Below the pieces are notes generated by a model. The model had not been told where the DNA came from, made no database searches, and saw only the letters and a list, made by a program, of their open reading frames with translations. From the NCBI RefSeq assembly GCF_028554725.1, contig NC_071671.1, forward strand, positions 22,753,501 through 22,817,500: a stretch of DNA of 64,000 nt, given 5' to 3'. This document shows positions 53,059 to 63,769 of the stretch, in pieces (position 1 is the stretch's first letter; each line of letters begins with the position of its first letter). The DNA comes from Zeugodacus cucurbitae. Lineage: Eukaryota; Arthropoda; Insecta; Diptera; Tephritidae. The translations under genes and the position numbers were made by a program.

Positions 53059-54001
53059 AAGGGTGATTTTTTAAGAGCTTGATAACTTTTTTAAAAAATA
53101 AACGCATAAAATTTGCAAAATCTCATCGGTTCTTTATTTGAAACGTTAGATTGGTTCATGACATTTACTTTTTGAAGATAATTTCATTTAAATGTTGACC
53201 GCGGCTGCGTCTTAGGTGGTCCATTCGGAAAGTCCAATTTTGGGCAACTTTTTCGAGCATTTCGGCCGGAATAGCCCGAATTTCTTCGGAAATGTTGTCT
53301 TCCAAAGCTGGAATAGTTGCTGGCTTATTTCTGTAGACTTTAGACTTGACGTAGCCCCACAAAAAATAGTCTAAAGGCGTTAAATCGCATGATCTTGGTG
53401 GCCAACTTACGGGTCCATTTCTTGAGATGAATTGTTCTCCGAAGTTTTCCCTCAAAATGGCCATAGAATCGCGAGCTGTGTGGCATGTAGCGCCATCTTG
53501 TTGAAACCACATGTCAACCAAGTTCAGTTCTTCCATTTTTGGCAACAAAAAGTTTGTTAGCATCGAACGATAGCGATCGCCATTCACCGTAACGTTGCGT
53601 CCAACAGCATCTTTGAAAAAATACGGTCCAATGATTCCACCAGCGTACAAACCACACCAAACAGTGCATTTTTCGGGATGCATGGGCAGTTCTTGAACGG
53701 CTTCTGGTTGCTCTTCACCCCAAATGCGGCAATTTTGCTTATTTACGTAGCCATTCAACCAGAAATGAGCCTCATCGCTGAACAAAATTAAAAGTAAGTA
53801 AAGCGCGAAACACATTTCGAACCGAACACTGATTTTGGTAATAAAATTCAATGATTTGCAAGCGTTGCTCGTTAGTAAGTCTATTCATGATGAAATGTCA
53901 AAGCATACTGAGCATCTTTCTCTTTGACACCATGTCTGAAATCCCACGTGATCTGTCAAATACTAATGCATGAAAATCCTAACCTCAAAAAAATCACCCG
54001 T
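53059..54001 (-). mobile_element. DD41D (rosa-type) Tc1/mariner element, internally deleted copy 2
   Basis: A 943-bp element flanked by TA at 53057-53058 and 54002-54003, in opposite orientation to the copy at 55-987. The termini are the same. Over the catalytic region and trailer the two copies appear identical apart from one A/T difference near the trailer. The internal deletion junction differs: this copy keeps the codons for SVRNVFRAL, which copy 1 has lost. Confidence 0.92.
53165..53888 (-). pseudogene. DD41D transposase, split by internal deletion (copy 2)
   Basis: The family start (ATG at 53888) opens MNRLTNEQRLQIIEFYYQNQ and continues through CSVRNVFRAL before a stop, about 37 codons. 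The catalytic part is in another frame, from 53851 to 53165, with Asp in SDEAHF (residue 26 of that frame), QQDGA (119) and TPLDYFLW (161). Its first 20 or so residues are an out-of-frame reading of the HTH segment, not a real domain. Catalytic residues and C-terminus look undamaged, but there is no in-frame DNA-binding domain. Confidence 0.88.
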
Positions 54002-54003
54002 TA

Positions 54004-57000
54004 CTTTCATCGCTATTGTGTAAATGTTCTCCCAAAATAGCCATGTTTCTTTCATACTACCATTATTTTCCATTTCTTCTTTATTTTATTGCTCACTTCA
54101 TAGTCCGACCTTCTATTCATACCAACTAATCAGCTTAAAATTAAGTACTTAAGTGTAGGCAGCTGTTGAGCTTTCATTGCGGCATCATTAATAGAAGCCA
54201 AAAGTAAGCGAGCAAAAGCGTTAAATGAAAACAAAAGGCCAAATAAAAACGAAAAACAAAAGAACAAAGTAAAATCAAAAAACACAAGAACAAAATCGAA
54301 ACAAAAGAAATATGAAAAAAACCTTCAACATGAAACCTATTAATTTGTTTTTGTTTTTTAGTAATATTCGACTTCAATGCTGATATTATTGTTATATGTA
54401 GGTTCCTATAAATCCCTACATACTTCTAATATATGCTATAAGCTCCTTTTGAAGCACAACTGACTTTATTTGTTTTTTCTTTTCTTTACTGGTATGTACG
54501 TTTATAAAACAACAAAGATGCTGATATTACTAAATTGAGAACAAATTGGTTCGTTATAAATTTTTAGGTTATTTACATAGATTGCTGTAAGTAAATTGAA
54601 GTGTAGACAATGAAAACGCATTGCTAAGAAATCAAAATTTAGCAAAATTTATTCTCTCCGCAAATATTATTTAATGTATAACCTATTTTGTTCTGATTAT
54701 CTTTAATTCTTCACTTTGGGATCAATCCCGCAAATGTGATATTATTTTTTATCTCACAATGCTACTAACAATTGATTGTATAGCAGCTGAATAAATACTC
54801 TTTACTACTTAGAGTATAGATTTATAAAATTTGATCCCGATTTGAGGAGGTTCAAATATTTCGCCCATCTCGAAACAGCTAATTGGATGTTAAAACACAT
54901 TTTTACCATACTTAGTTCACTTTGTTGAAAACACTTTTATCTATCTATCTTTTGAGTGATCATTCAAATATTTGGAACATTTTTCAACACTAGTCTCCAT
55001 AGAATTGGTATCATCTGAAAATTCATTCATATGCAGTTTTTTTGAATATTTTAACAGCATTTTTTTAAATAATACTACTTTTTAAACAATCCCGAAAAAA
55101 TTTAACCATTTTATTATATTAAGATATTTAAATACTTATGCCGCTTTGCTGTTTGAAAATACTTGTTTAGAACCTGTTTTGAAACTTCGGTTTTTTACTA
55201 GAACCTACAAATGTTTAAAAATAATGTTTAAAAGCTTTTAGATGTACTAAAATAAGCAATGTGAAGGAGATGAATATCATTCAGATACTAAAATCTAATT
55301 TACATAAACAAGTATTACTAAGTTTTTTTCAGGATCCTGAAATTTCGGGATTATGTTAAATATGTTTCAGATTAACATATGATGCACAATATTTTTAAAT
55401 GCTCAAACAAAAAGAAAACAAGAGAGAAATCGCACTTAGGATCTCGAAATATCGGGATTGTGTTAATTTTCAATTCAATTCAATCCTGAAAATTAAGTTA
55501 ACTTTGTCACATGGAACTAGTACCATAAATTCCTTTTATAAGCTAATAAAAGACGGTTATAATTTTCGGGATTACAACCGCATAAACACAAATTCGTATG
55601 ATTTTACGACAACTTTCTCGGCACTCAAGCACTTGCCACTTAAGTGATAATTAAAAGTATACTGTCTTATCTTACATACTTTTAATGCGTGCTTGTAGTT
55701 AAAAACAGGAAATAAATGAAAAACCCCGAAATTGATAACACAAAGGCCGCGCCACATGCCACATTGCTTATTGTTGCCAGCTACCAGCAGCAACTAAATA
55801 TGGCAACTGAACTAATAAAAATTTAAAAGCTGCCGCATTTTTATTATTGTTTTACGCCGTTATGTGTGCACCTCTACAAAGCTTGTGAATGCCATTTGTT
55901 TATTGACATTTTAATGCCGCCCAGCAATTAGATGGACCAAATAATAACAATGAAAATACAAAAATACGCGTGTCAGTGGAAAATCGCTGCTAGTAAAATG
56001 TTGTTGCTCTTGGTGTTGCTGACGATATTGTAATTAAATGCGCCAATACTTTGTTTTTTTATTAGTGTATAGTGCATGCGGTAGTTCGTTGGTTTCTCGG
56101 TTGGACAATACAAGTTTTTTGGTGTAATAAATATATGTAGTGACATATAACTGTATATCTGTATATATACACGTATGTGTCACGTGATTTGTCATCATTT
56201 TGACAGTGGCACGGCAGTATTTCCCCCTTTCATCTCTATGTAGTCACTAATTTTTTCGAGAGATGCTGTGTAGGTGTCTCTCTCAGTGTATGTGTGTTCG
56301 TATCACTACACAATCAATTCAACTTAATTGAGTCGTTTTAATGCATTCGTTAATGGTCAACAATAATCGTAAATCTTCTCGTACATTAATCATGTCATCA
56401 CATATTCAGTGCTGGAGCGTTGCCAGCTTCATAATAATATTGAGTATAAAGTTGAGTTGTCACTAATGCGTGAGTATACTCGTGTGTGTATGTTGGTTGT
56501 TGAAGTAGCTGTACATTAAATTTAAAAGGATTGCAGCGCATTTATTGCGCATTTTAAATGCAAGTAAATAAATAATAAAAATAAAATTATTTAAATGTAA
56601 GGCAATTAAAAAATGAAAGCATAGTAAATAGTGTTGCGAGAGTGGTTGAAAAATTAATTAGTAAAATTGGTTTAACGCTTGAGAGTAAATTTTTTCGATG
56701 AAGGAGATTCTGGGAAAGGTGATTTATTTAAATGAGTGTTCTAATAGAGATCTATTTTTTTAATATAAATTGTTGAGGGAGCTTAAAAAAGAAAAAAATT
56801 AGCGGTAATTTTGATCAGCATACAGATATAATAATACATGATAGATATCTAATTCATCTCTGCTTAACTGCTTCAAAACGATATTCTAAAATACTAGGTG
56901 GCGCTAAGATCGATATTTGTAAAGTTCATATTAATCCTGATTTTGATCCTTTTTCTTCGAGTATATACTTTCTTTTTCGGAAAAGCTATATAGGCAAAGA

Positions 57001-57259
57001 ATAATCTCACCTCTTGCTGGTAGGCTCTGACTCTGTTTTAAGTCATTTTGAATTTTGGAGCTATTCTTTTAGATTTTTAAAGATCTGCTCTGTAGTTTTT
57101 GGGTACTTATTTTATTTAATTAGTTTAGTTAGTCGAATCAAGTGAATGCATAGCACTTATTTCAAATTTCACCAAAGAAGTCTTGGATAGATATCTATTA
57201 TTTCAATTCTGATGAATATCCGAAGTAAGATTATACTTTCGCAAAGCTCTTTATTTATA
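54004..57259. other. Gene-free stretch with recurrent TCGGGATT motif
   Basis: No gene recognised. TCGGGATT or its complement occurs near 54724, 54834, 55089, 55344, 55448 and 55565. The last three sit in a longer shared word like TTTCGGGATTATGTTAA. Confidence 0.5.
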
Positions 57260-57261
57260 TA

Positions 57262-58013
57262 CACTGGTGGTCACATAATTAAGGACACTCCGTTTTCTTT
57301 TAAAATATTGGTTTATTTTATAATTTAAAAGCGACATATTTTTTTAAACTTCAGTTACCATATTTATTATCTTCTAAGGTATAGATTTATTGAAAATTTA
57401 ACGAACAAATTGTTTCCCATCTGAACCAAATAAATTAAACTTGAATTCATTGCTCAAAAGTATTTGTTTCCAAAAATCTATGGGTTTTCCGATATACTCC
57501 TTTGCAAATTTAATACGACTCTTTAAGTTTTTGTTTGATACGTGCGGTTTTTTTCTTGCGACGACATCTGATGGTTCGTGTTGATACATCGTTGGTCAGT
57601 TGATCCTTTATCGTGCCAAGAATTTGCCTGGAAGTTAAAAAAGGATTCGCCTTGCAAACTCTACAAATTACACGATCGTCCTTTGAAGTAGTTTTTCTGT
57701 GCCGTTTTTTTCTTATTTTACTCCCTGTCCTCCGTAAAGAATCAAAGCATTGTGAACCATTGATTTTGAGCATAAAAGTTCCTTCGCTACGGCTCTAATG
57801 GACATTTTTTCCTTCACGTACTTGTAAATAATCATTTTCCTCAATTCTGGAGTACAACTCTTTTTTCGACCCATATCTAACAGTTATTTTATTTGATATT
57901 GAATATTTAGTTAATATACCAATGATTTATACAACTTACCGCAAGTTTTTGTGTTAAAATAATAAAAAATCCACTAATAAAATTGGTGTCCTTAATTATG
58001 TGACCAAGCACCA
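57262..58013 (-). mobile_element. Tc1-type element, internally deleted
   Basis: The ends carry GGTCACATAATTAAGGACAC at 57269-57288 and its complement at 57986-58005. A TA followed by CACTGG marks the left end (57260-57261); the right end is a little disturbed and its TA is not clear. At about 752 bp it is roughly half the usual Tc1 length. Confidence 0.82.
57398..57874 (-). pseudogene. Tc1-type transposase N-terminal remnant in three frames
   Basis: Starts at the ATG at 57874 with MGRKKSCTPELRKMIIYKYV and a first helix-turn-helix (SIRAVAKELLCSKSMVHNAL), stopping near 57713. A second frame (about 57725-57560) continues with the RKTTSKDDRVICRVCKANPF second HTH. A third frame (57589-57398) has RIKFAKEYI and LLSNEFKFNLFGSDG, where the first catalytic Asp of the usual SDESKFNLFGSDG is Asn. 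The other two catalytic residues and most of the core are deleted. Inactive. Confidence 0.82.
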
Positions 58014-58790
58014 GCACACTCAAAATACAATAAATTCATCAAACCGCCGAATTTTAGTAAAAGTGTCTAAATTTGTCACTCAAAAATTTGTCACCATAAA
58101 TCTTGCGCAAAACCTTTCTCCCGAAAACCCCAAGAGTCGTCTCATCGGATGTTGTCATCGTCCACGCTTCAGCGCCATACATCAGGACGGGAATAATGAG
58201 CGACTTATAGAGTTTGATTTTGGTTCGTCGAGAGAGGACTTTACTTTTCAATTGCCTACTCAGTCCAAAGTAGCACCTGTTGGCAAGTGTGATTCTGCGT
58301 TGGATTTCAAGGCTGACATTGTTGGTGTTGTTAATGCTGGTTCCCAGATAAACGAAATTATCATAATATCATATAATTAACTTCAAAGTTATGACTGTCA
58401 ACAGTGACGTGGGAGCCAATACGCGAGTGCGCTGACTGTTTGTTTGATGACAGGAGATATTTCGTCTTGTCCTCATTCACCACCAGACCCATACGCTTCG
58501 CTTCTTTATCCAGTCTGGAAAACGCAGAACAAACGGCGCGGGTGTTGCTTCCGATGATATCGGCATACGCCAGGAGCTGTATACTCTTGTAAAAGATTGT
58601 ACCCTCTATATTTAGCTCGGCTGCTCGTATTATTTTTTCCAGCAATAGATTGAAGAAGTCGCACGATAGTGGGTCACCCTGTCTGAAGCCTCGTTTGGTA
58701 TCGAACGGCTCGGAGAGGTCCTTTCCGATCCTGACGGAGCTTTTGGTGTTGCTCAACGTCAACTTACAACTACTAAAAAAATCGGATGGT
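58014..58790 (-). pseudogene. Non-LTR retrotransposon reverse transcriptase fragment
   Basis: On the minus strand, 58762-58361 has the RT segment GFRQGDPLSCDFFNLLLEKI, then AYADIIGS where YADD is expected, then MGLVVNEDKTKYLL. A frameshift near 58370 leads into NFVYLGTSINNTNNVSLEI, RRITLANRCYFGLSRQL and IPVLMYGAEAWTMT (58370-58054), the RT/thumb end. The second catalytic Asp of YADD is lost by an apparent 9-nt in-frame deletion. Endonuclease and upstream RT are absent, so it is 5' truncated. The clade is possibly RTE-like, but I am not certain. The Tc1-type element lies immediately at its 3' side. Confidence 0.82.
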
Positions 58791-61136
58791 TTCAGTCGCC
58801 TGGATCACATCTATTTGAAGAACTTTTTCAGTGCAAGATGAAGATATAACATAACTAAAAGACAATATCCTTCTGAAATATAATATAAAAACAGATCAAT
58901 CTAAAAGTGAGGTCCACACTGTAGATCGTCTCTTCAAAATACCCAACCGAGTGCTCAAAATAACTTATTTCAAAATTAAAATCGGTTAGAATTCGAACAA
59001 GTTTTCTATAAAACAGATTTTTCTATATAAGTTATTTAGAAACATGTCTAGTCCAAATGTCTAGTCCAAATGTGTGGCATAAAGATACCAAAGACTATAT
59101 GAAATCAACTACCCTGCAGGTCATAAGTCTTTTTCCCTATAATTCAAAGAATAATCGATTTATCCACAAAATTATTGCAATTTCATGGAAAGTATCCACT
59201 TCAATAGCTTTAACTCTTTAAACGCTCCAAAGGAATATATCGTGCACTATATTCCATATATATTTGTATGCATCTATGGTCGTGTATACTGTTATGCACT
59301 CGTGTTTGGCTACGTAAGTGTGTCAACGATTTAGTTGGCCTGTCGATTACGAGCCAAATCACTCGGTGATGCAAACAATAGCAAAAGCTGAAGTGCAAAC
59401 AGACTTACGAGAGAGCTTACACAAGCAAATACAAACATACATGTATATGTGTTAACTATTTACTTAGTTATATAAGGAAAATATGTAAGGAAGAATGTCT
59501 GCGTGGCAGAAAATATAACATTCAATGGAATATATCACACTTACATATAAATATATAGGTATATATTCTCACATGAAAGCTTTCACACTGCACTTACACA
59601 TGTGCCACTATTTACTTAGGAGCTTTGGCAGCTGGCACCTAAGCAAATGATTTTCTATGTATTAAAATGGCAATACTTTGTATTTATTTAGCGCCATACA
59701 GATGTGAGTGCGTATTTAAGTGTGTACGTGTGTGCGTAAGCTCATCTGTATACACTTGCCTGCCCATTGAAGCGCTAACAATGAGTTCAGCGTCACTTCA
59801 CTTTGACAAGCAATTCGCTAAAAATCATTTCCTAAGCGCCTGAAGTGACAGTGCTTGCTCAGTGGTTTGAGTGGTTGACAGCATTATTGCCATGTTTGTT
59901 GTTATTGTTGTTGTATATATGGTGTTATTGATTTGTATAAATATTTTTATTTTCTATGTACTAGACTTACGCATAGTTATGCAAGTGTTGCCACTTCAAA
60001 ACGTTCAACTTCATGGAGACCTTTTCTGCTTACATTATTTAATATAGACACAGCCACTTTTCTGTTGGACAGGAATGCATTTTCTGGTTAACTGATAAGT
60101 TGTTGATTATATGAAAATTAGTTATGCTGAAACATTTCCAACAGGTTCAACTACTTCCTTAGGTATGACAAGATATTTTTGTATCTCATATATTTAATTT
60201 TTAAGCATGAGGGTCCCAAATGTAAGGTACCCCTAGTAATCCTTTTTCTATATACATTGAAATATTTCTATATGTAGCATACTGAAAAAATCGTGATTTT
60301 CTAACAATAATATTAAAATTCAATATCATGTGTCTTCCACATCCTCTTACTGCCAATTTACTGCCAATTTGACCGAATTCTCAGTGTACAAACTCTCTTA
60401 ATCGTTCTTCGTTGTCTTTAACATTGATCGTCTTTAAAATGATTCTTTAAGAGGCCTAGTTGCTTGCAAGTTATTTTTATGGCTCCTTAGAGTATAAGTA
60501 TAAGTTCGATGAAAGATAAATAGATAGCTTGAACACTTTCACAAATAATGAGTGGACACTACTTACAACTAAACTCAACTGTCAATTTACAACTACAATC
60601 CGAACAATAATCAAGCAGGTGTGGTATTACAGCTTCAGATCGCTGATAAATCAAAAACATGGAAGTTGTCGACACGAGTTTGTATTTTTTATAGAAAAAT
60701 ATGAATTTATACGAGTTCATTTTATCGGATTGAATGCTGTGCGATAGTTATGAGGTTTTCCCCATTTTGATAAAAAAAAGTAAAGAATACGATTTATTTT
60801 ATTTCTATGTACTCTACAGCAAAGCTGATCTGCTACTTACACCAATTATGTTAATACTTTTTCAATAAGAAACTCGATTCAGCACTCTCTCGAAGATATA
60901 AGTTTCCATATTTTATAAAGCTTCGTTAGGCCTAGTCCCTACAAACAGTTGTCTTCCGAGAAGCTTACTACACAAATGAAAAATCGCTCGATAAAATTTA
61001 AGTATCTTTATCAGCTTGACATGTAAAATTGTATCCAAAATTATCGAAGTTTGAAGTACGAACCAACCAACCACCTTATCTCATAGTTTTCGAAATGAAA
61101 AGGCGAACAATATTAATATCTCCTTCATTTTACTAG
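58791..61136. other. Gene-free stretch
   Basis: No gene recognised. There are TACATA/TATG-rich patches at 59400-59600 and AT-rich unique-looking DNA elsewhere. Confidence 0.55.
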
Positions 61137-61142
61137 TTTATT
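61137..61142 (-). promoter_or_regulatory. Poly(A) signal AATAAA of the downstream DUF1091-like gene
   Basis: AATAAA on the minus strand about 75 bp after the stop codon at 61218, with no other match between. Confidence 0.6.
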
Positions 61143-61217
61143 TACAGCTCTCCCGCAAAAAATCACAAATCATATCAAATACTCATTTTAGTTCAACATT
61201 CTTCCACTTCATCCACT

Positions 61218-61830
61218 TTACTTACGATCCTCGATTTTCATCTGCAGAGACCATGCACCAATATTCTTACCGTCTTTGTAAAAAATCATTTTCGATTTGA
61301 GAGTGCCACGCGGTATCTGACTGGGCCACGAATCAGTATTTAATATCAACTCCTTAAAATAGTATTCACCTTTCGGCAGAGGACACAAACCCTCTTCGGG
61401 TATATTAGGGAAATTAGTATTCTCACCTTCTACCAAGGACGGTTTCAACATTTGGTTGAAATAGTTTTTAAGAGTCTCACAAAAATTATTTGGTGGCAAG
61501 CCCGTGGGTAAAAGCTTAAAATTATCATCGCCATTTTGTGCTGAGTAAAGTTCTACTTGCAGCATAAACCGATTATTATCAAAATCTTCCAAAAATGTCA
61601 TAGTTCCATTTAGACTACGTTGACGTCCGATTACTTTCATGTTATGATTAAATAGGGTATTTTGTTGGCCCTCATAATGCTCGAAACGCTCATTGGTCAC
61701 CGTGTAGGTTTGCTCAGCCTGGAATATATAATACATATAGTATTCTACAAATATCCAATTATTTTTTTACCTTCACAAATCTCCTGCAAACACAAAATAC
61801 CGTTATAAGGACGCTCAAATAAAACTTCAT
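61218..61830 (-). CDS. Small secreted DUF1091/CheB-like protein, two exons (paralog 2)
   Basis: Exon 1 is 61830-61771 (20 codons, starting MKFYLSVLITVFCVC, a signal peptide). The intron is 61770-61719 (52 nt, GTAAAA...TTCCAG, phase 0). Exon 2 is 61718-61218. The product is 186 residues. Mature landmarks are NERFEH, GRQRSLNG, QVELYS, EGENTNFP, EEGLCPLPKGEYY and TDSWPSQIPRG. Only two cysteines remain in the mature part (about residues 100 and 132), likely one disulphide. Length, signal peptide and the CPxPKG..Y block fit the fly DUF1091/CheB-like group, related to lipid-binding ML-fold proteins and in Drosophila partly expressed in taste organs. By my count 93 of 166 aligned exon-2 residues match the neighbour at 63055-63680, so they are tandem duplicates. 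Role and ligand are unknown; family call is moderately sure, gene structure very sure. Confidence 0.87.
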
Positions 61831-61893
61831 TCTGCTCCGAGTCTAATTTAGCCGTGTATTGAAACCAATTTATCTGTGATATTCAGTACTAAT

Positions 61894-61927
61894 GTTGAAA
61901 ATTATCATCGGTTGCGTGACATTTATA
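61894..61927 (-). promoter_or_regulatory. Core promoter of paralog 2 (TATA and initiator)
   Basis: ATATAAATGTCACG on the minus strand, with TATAAA at 61927-61922. A TTCAACATT initiator-like site lies 31 bp downstream (A of TCA at 61896), about 66 bp before the ATG. The same layout and sequence occur upstream of paralog 1. Confidence 0.55.
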
Positions 61928-61930
61928 TGA

Positions 61931-62926
61931 TTTCTGAAATGTTGTTAGATCTTAGATAATACCTGAACAAGGTGGTACAAGCTTCATAGTATTTATTGAT
62001 TGTTTTAATTTAGAGATATACATCTATATCTGCCGCTGAAGCCGGTTAATAATAGCATTTTACTATTAATCCACGTATTCTGAGTTCGTGAAATCTTAGT
62101 GTTATATTGAACGATCGAAGAATGATAGCATACGAAGTAACTGAAGACAAATCTCTTGAGAGCCCTTGAGAGTCTACAACCCAAAGAATGTGAATATAAC
62201 GAAATATATTTAGCCACAAATCGTAATAATCTTTAACATAATTTTGTTCCAAGAATCGAAAAATAGGCTTCCCTGGGATAAAGTTAATGAAATTATGTCG
62301 CCAAAGGTCTGTTCATCCCAAGTCGTAGGAGTATGTGTGTCCGTAAAGAGTAAGAAATAATCGATGGGGTGAACATCAAAGGTTGAGCGCCCACAAACGA
62401 GGACAAGAAAGGTCTAATTTGCATACCGATATTGAAGCTATAGACCAGATTTCTTCATACTAAAAGCTATAAAGTAGAAATAGAAAACATTGTATTTCAA
62501 TATCAAAATATGCTTTTGAGTACTTTTTCTTCATGGAACAGCTGATTCGAATTTTGGAACAAAGATTTTGTTTTAGATTGAATGGAGAGGTCAGTTAAAA
62601 GTAGACGTAAGAACTATCTGAAACGTATGGACGAATATTGTTATAAAGAAAGATCTTTCAGAAAAAAAAAACACAACAAATAAGAGCATTAAGTGACTTG
62701 TTGTTGCTTACTTTTTATCTCATACTAAATATAATCCCTCTCTATTGGTTACCCTGAAAATTTCTCCTCTAGCGCTAGCCTACTTAATCTACTAACCTTT
62801 GACCTAATATATTATTGGTCTCTTCGCCTCTCTTTTAAATATATTTATTTACAACACATAATAACCCATTAAAATCTTTTTTAAGTAATGAAATATAACA
62901 AAAATAATTCTAATTTTTTGCAAATA
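61931..62926. other. Intergenic spacer between the two paralogs
   Basis: No third gene copy or fragment was recognised here. Open frames at 62005-62252 are short with no resemblance to the neighbours. Confidence 0.6.
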
Positions 62927-62936
62927 TTTATTTATT
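62927..62936 (-). promoter_or_regulatory. Overlapping poly(A) signals of paralog 1
   Basis: Two overlapping AATAAA words on the minus strand (62936-62931 and 62932-62927), about 120 bp after the stop codon at 63055. Confidence 0.6.
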
Positions 62937-63054
62937 ACCAAATCAAGGAATTTTCCAAAGCATAACAAAAATTCTGATTTAAGCAAAACGAGCTCCTTCT
63001 CATTAACAAGAGCTCGCACGTTCGTTCTCTTTCTGTCTCTAACTCGTGCCTTTC

Positions 63055-63680
63055 TCACTCACGATCTTCAACTCTTACCAGCAACGAAGTGCCGCCAACA
63101 TTGACTTCGTCTTTGAAAAATGTTAACTTCGCTTTCAATATTCCACGCGGTATTTGATTTGGCCAAGAGTCTGTTTTCAATTCCAAATCTTTTACATAAT
63201 ATTCACCCTTCGGTGCGGGACACAAACCCTCCTCGGGTACAAAAGGAAAATTAGTATTTTCACCTTCAATAAATGACGGTTGCAACACTTTCGTATACAA
63301 ATCACGGAGGCCCTCACAGATCGGTGTGCGTGGCACTCCCATTGGCAATTGTTTGTATTGATCATCGCCTTGTGGAGATGAGAAGAGTTCTACTTGAAAT
63401 TTAAAATGCTCACTAGTCATGTCTTCGGCAAATATCACAGAGCCATTGATGAGACGCTGACGTCCGACAATTTTCATATCGCTCAAATCAAAGGCGGTCT
63501 CCTTTAAACCCTTGAAATGTTCGAAACGTTCATTCTTCACTGTATACGGTTGTTCGGCCTGAAATATTGCGAAATATTAGTATTTTAAAGTGGATGCGCT
63601 AATTTCTATGTACATACCTTTGAAAATCCGTTCAGCACACCAAATATTATTAAGCAAATAGCGCTCTTACAGAACTTCAT
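63055..63680 (-). CDS. Small secreted DUF1091/CheB-like protein, two exons (paralog 1)
   Basis: Exon 1 is 63680-63618 (21 codons, MKFCKSAICLIIFGVLNGFS, a signal peptide). The intron is 63617-63559 (59 nt, GTATGT...TTTCAG, phase 0). Exon 2 is 63558-63055, ending EDRE then TGA. The product is 188 residues. It shares NERFEH, GRQRxxNG, QVEL, GDD, EGENTNFP, PEEGLCPxPKGEYY and TDSWPxQIPRG with the neighbouring paralog, including the two cysteines (about residues 102 and 134). Expected to be exported and fold as a beta-rich, ML-like domain; ligand unknown. The intron sits at the same place, just before the Ala-Glu-Gln that opens exon 2, in both genes, which supports duplication of a whole gene. The start is fixed by the signal peptide and splice phase; a reading beginning inside exon 2 would lack export. 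Confidence 0.88.
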
Positions 63681-63734
63681 GTTCAGTGTAGGTTTATTCT
63701 AGTTGTTGATGTTGTGTTATATTCCGATTCCGAA

Positions 63735-63769
63735 TTGTGAATATAATCGCTGCTCTCGTGGCATTTATA
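63735..63769 (-). promoter_or_regulatory. Core promoter of paralog 1 (TATA and initiator)
   Basis: CTATAAATGCCACG on the minus strand, with TATAAA at 63769-63764. A TTCACAATT initiator-like site lies 31 bp downstream (A of TCA at 63738), about 58 bp before the ATG at 63680. It matches the promoter of paralog 2. Confidence 0.6.
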
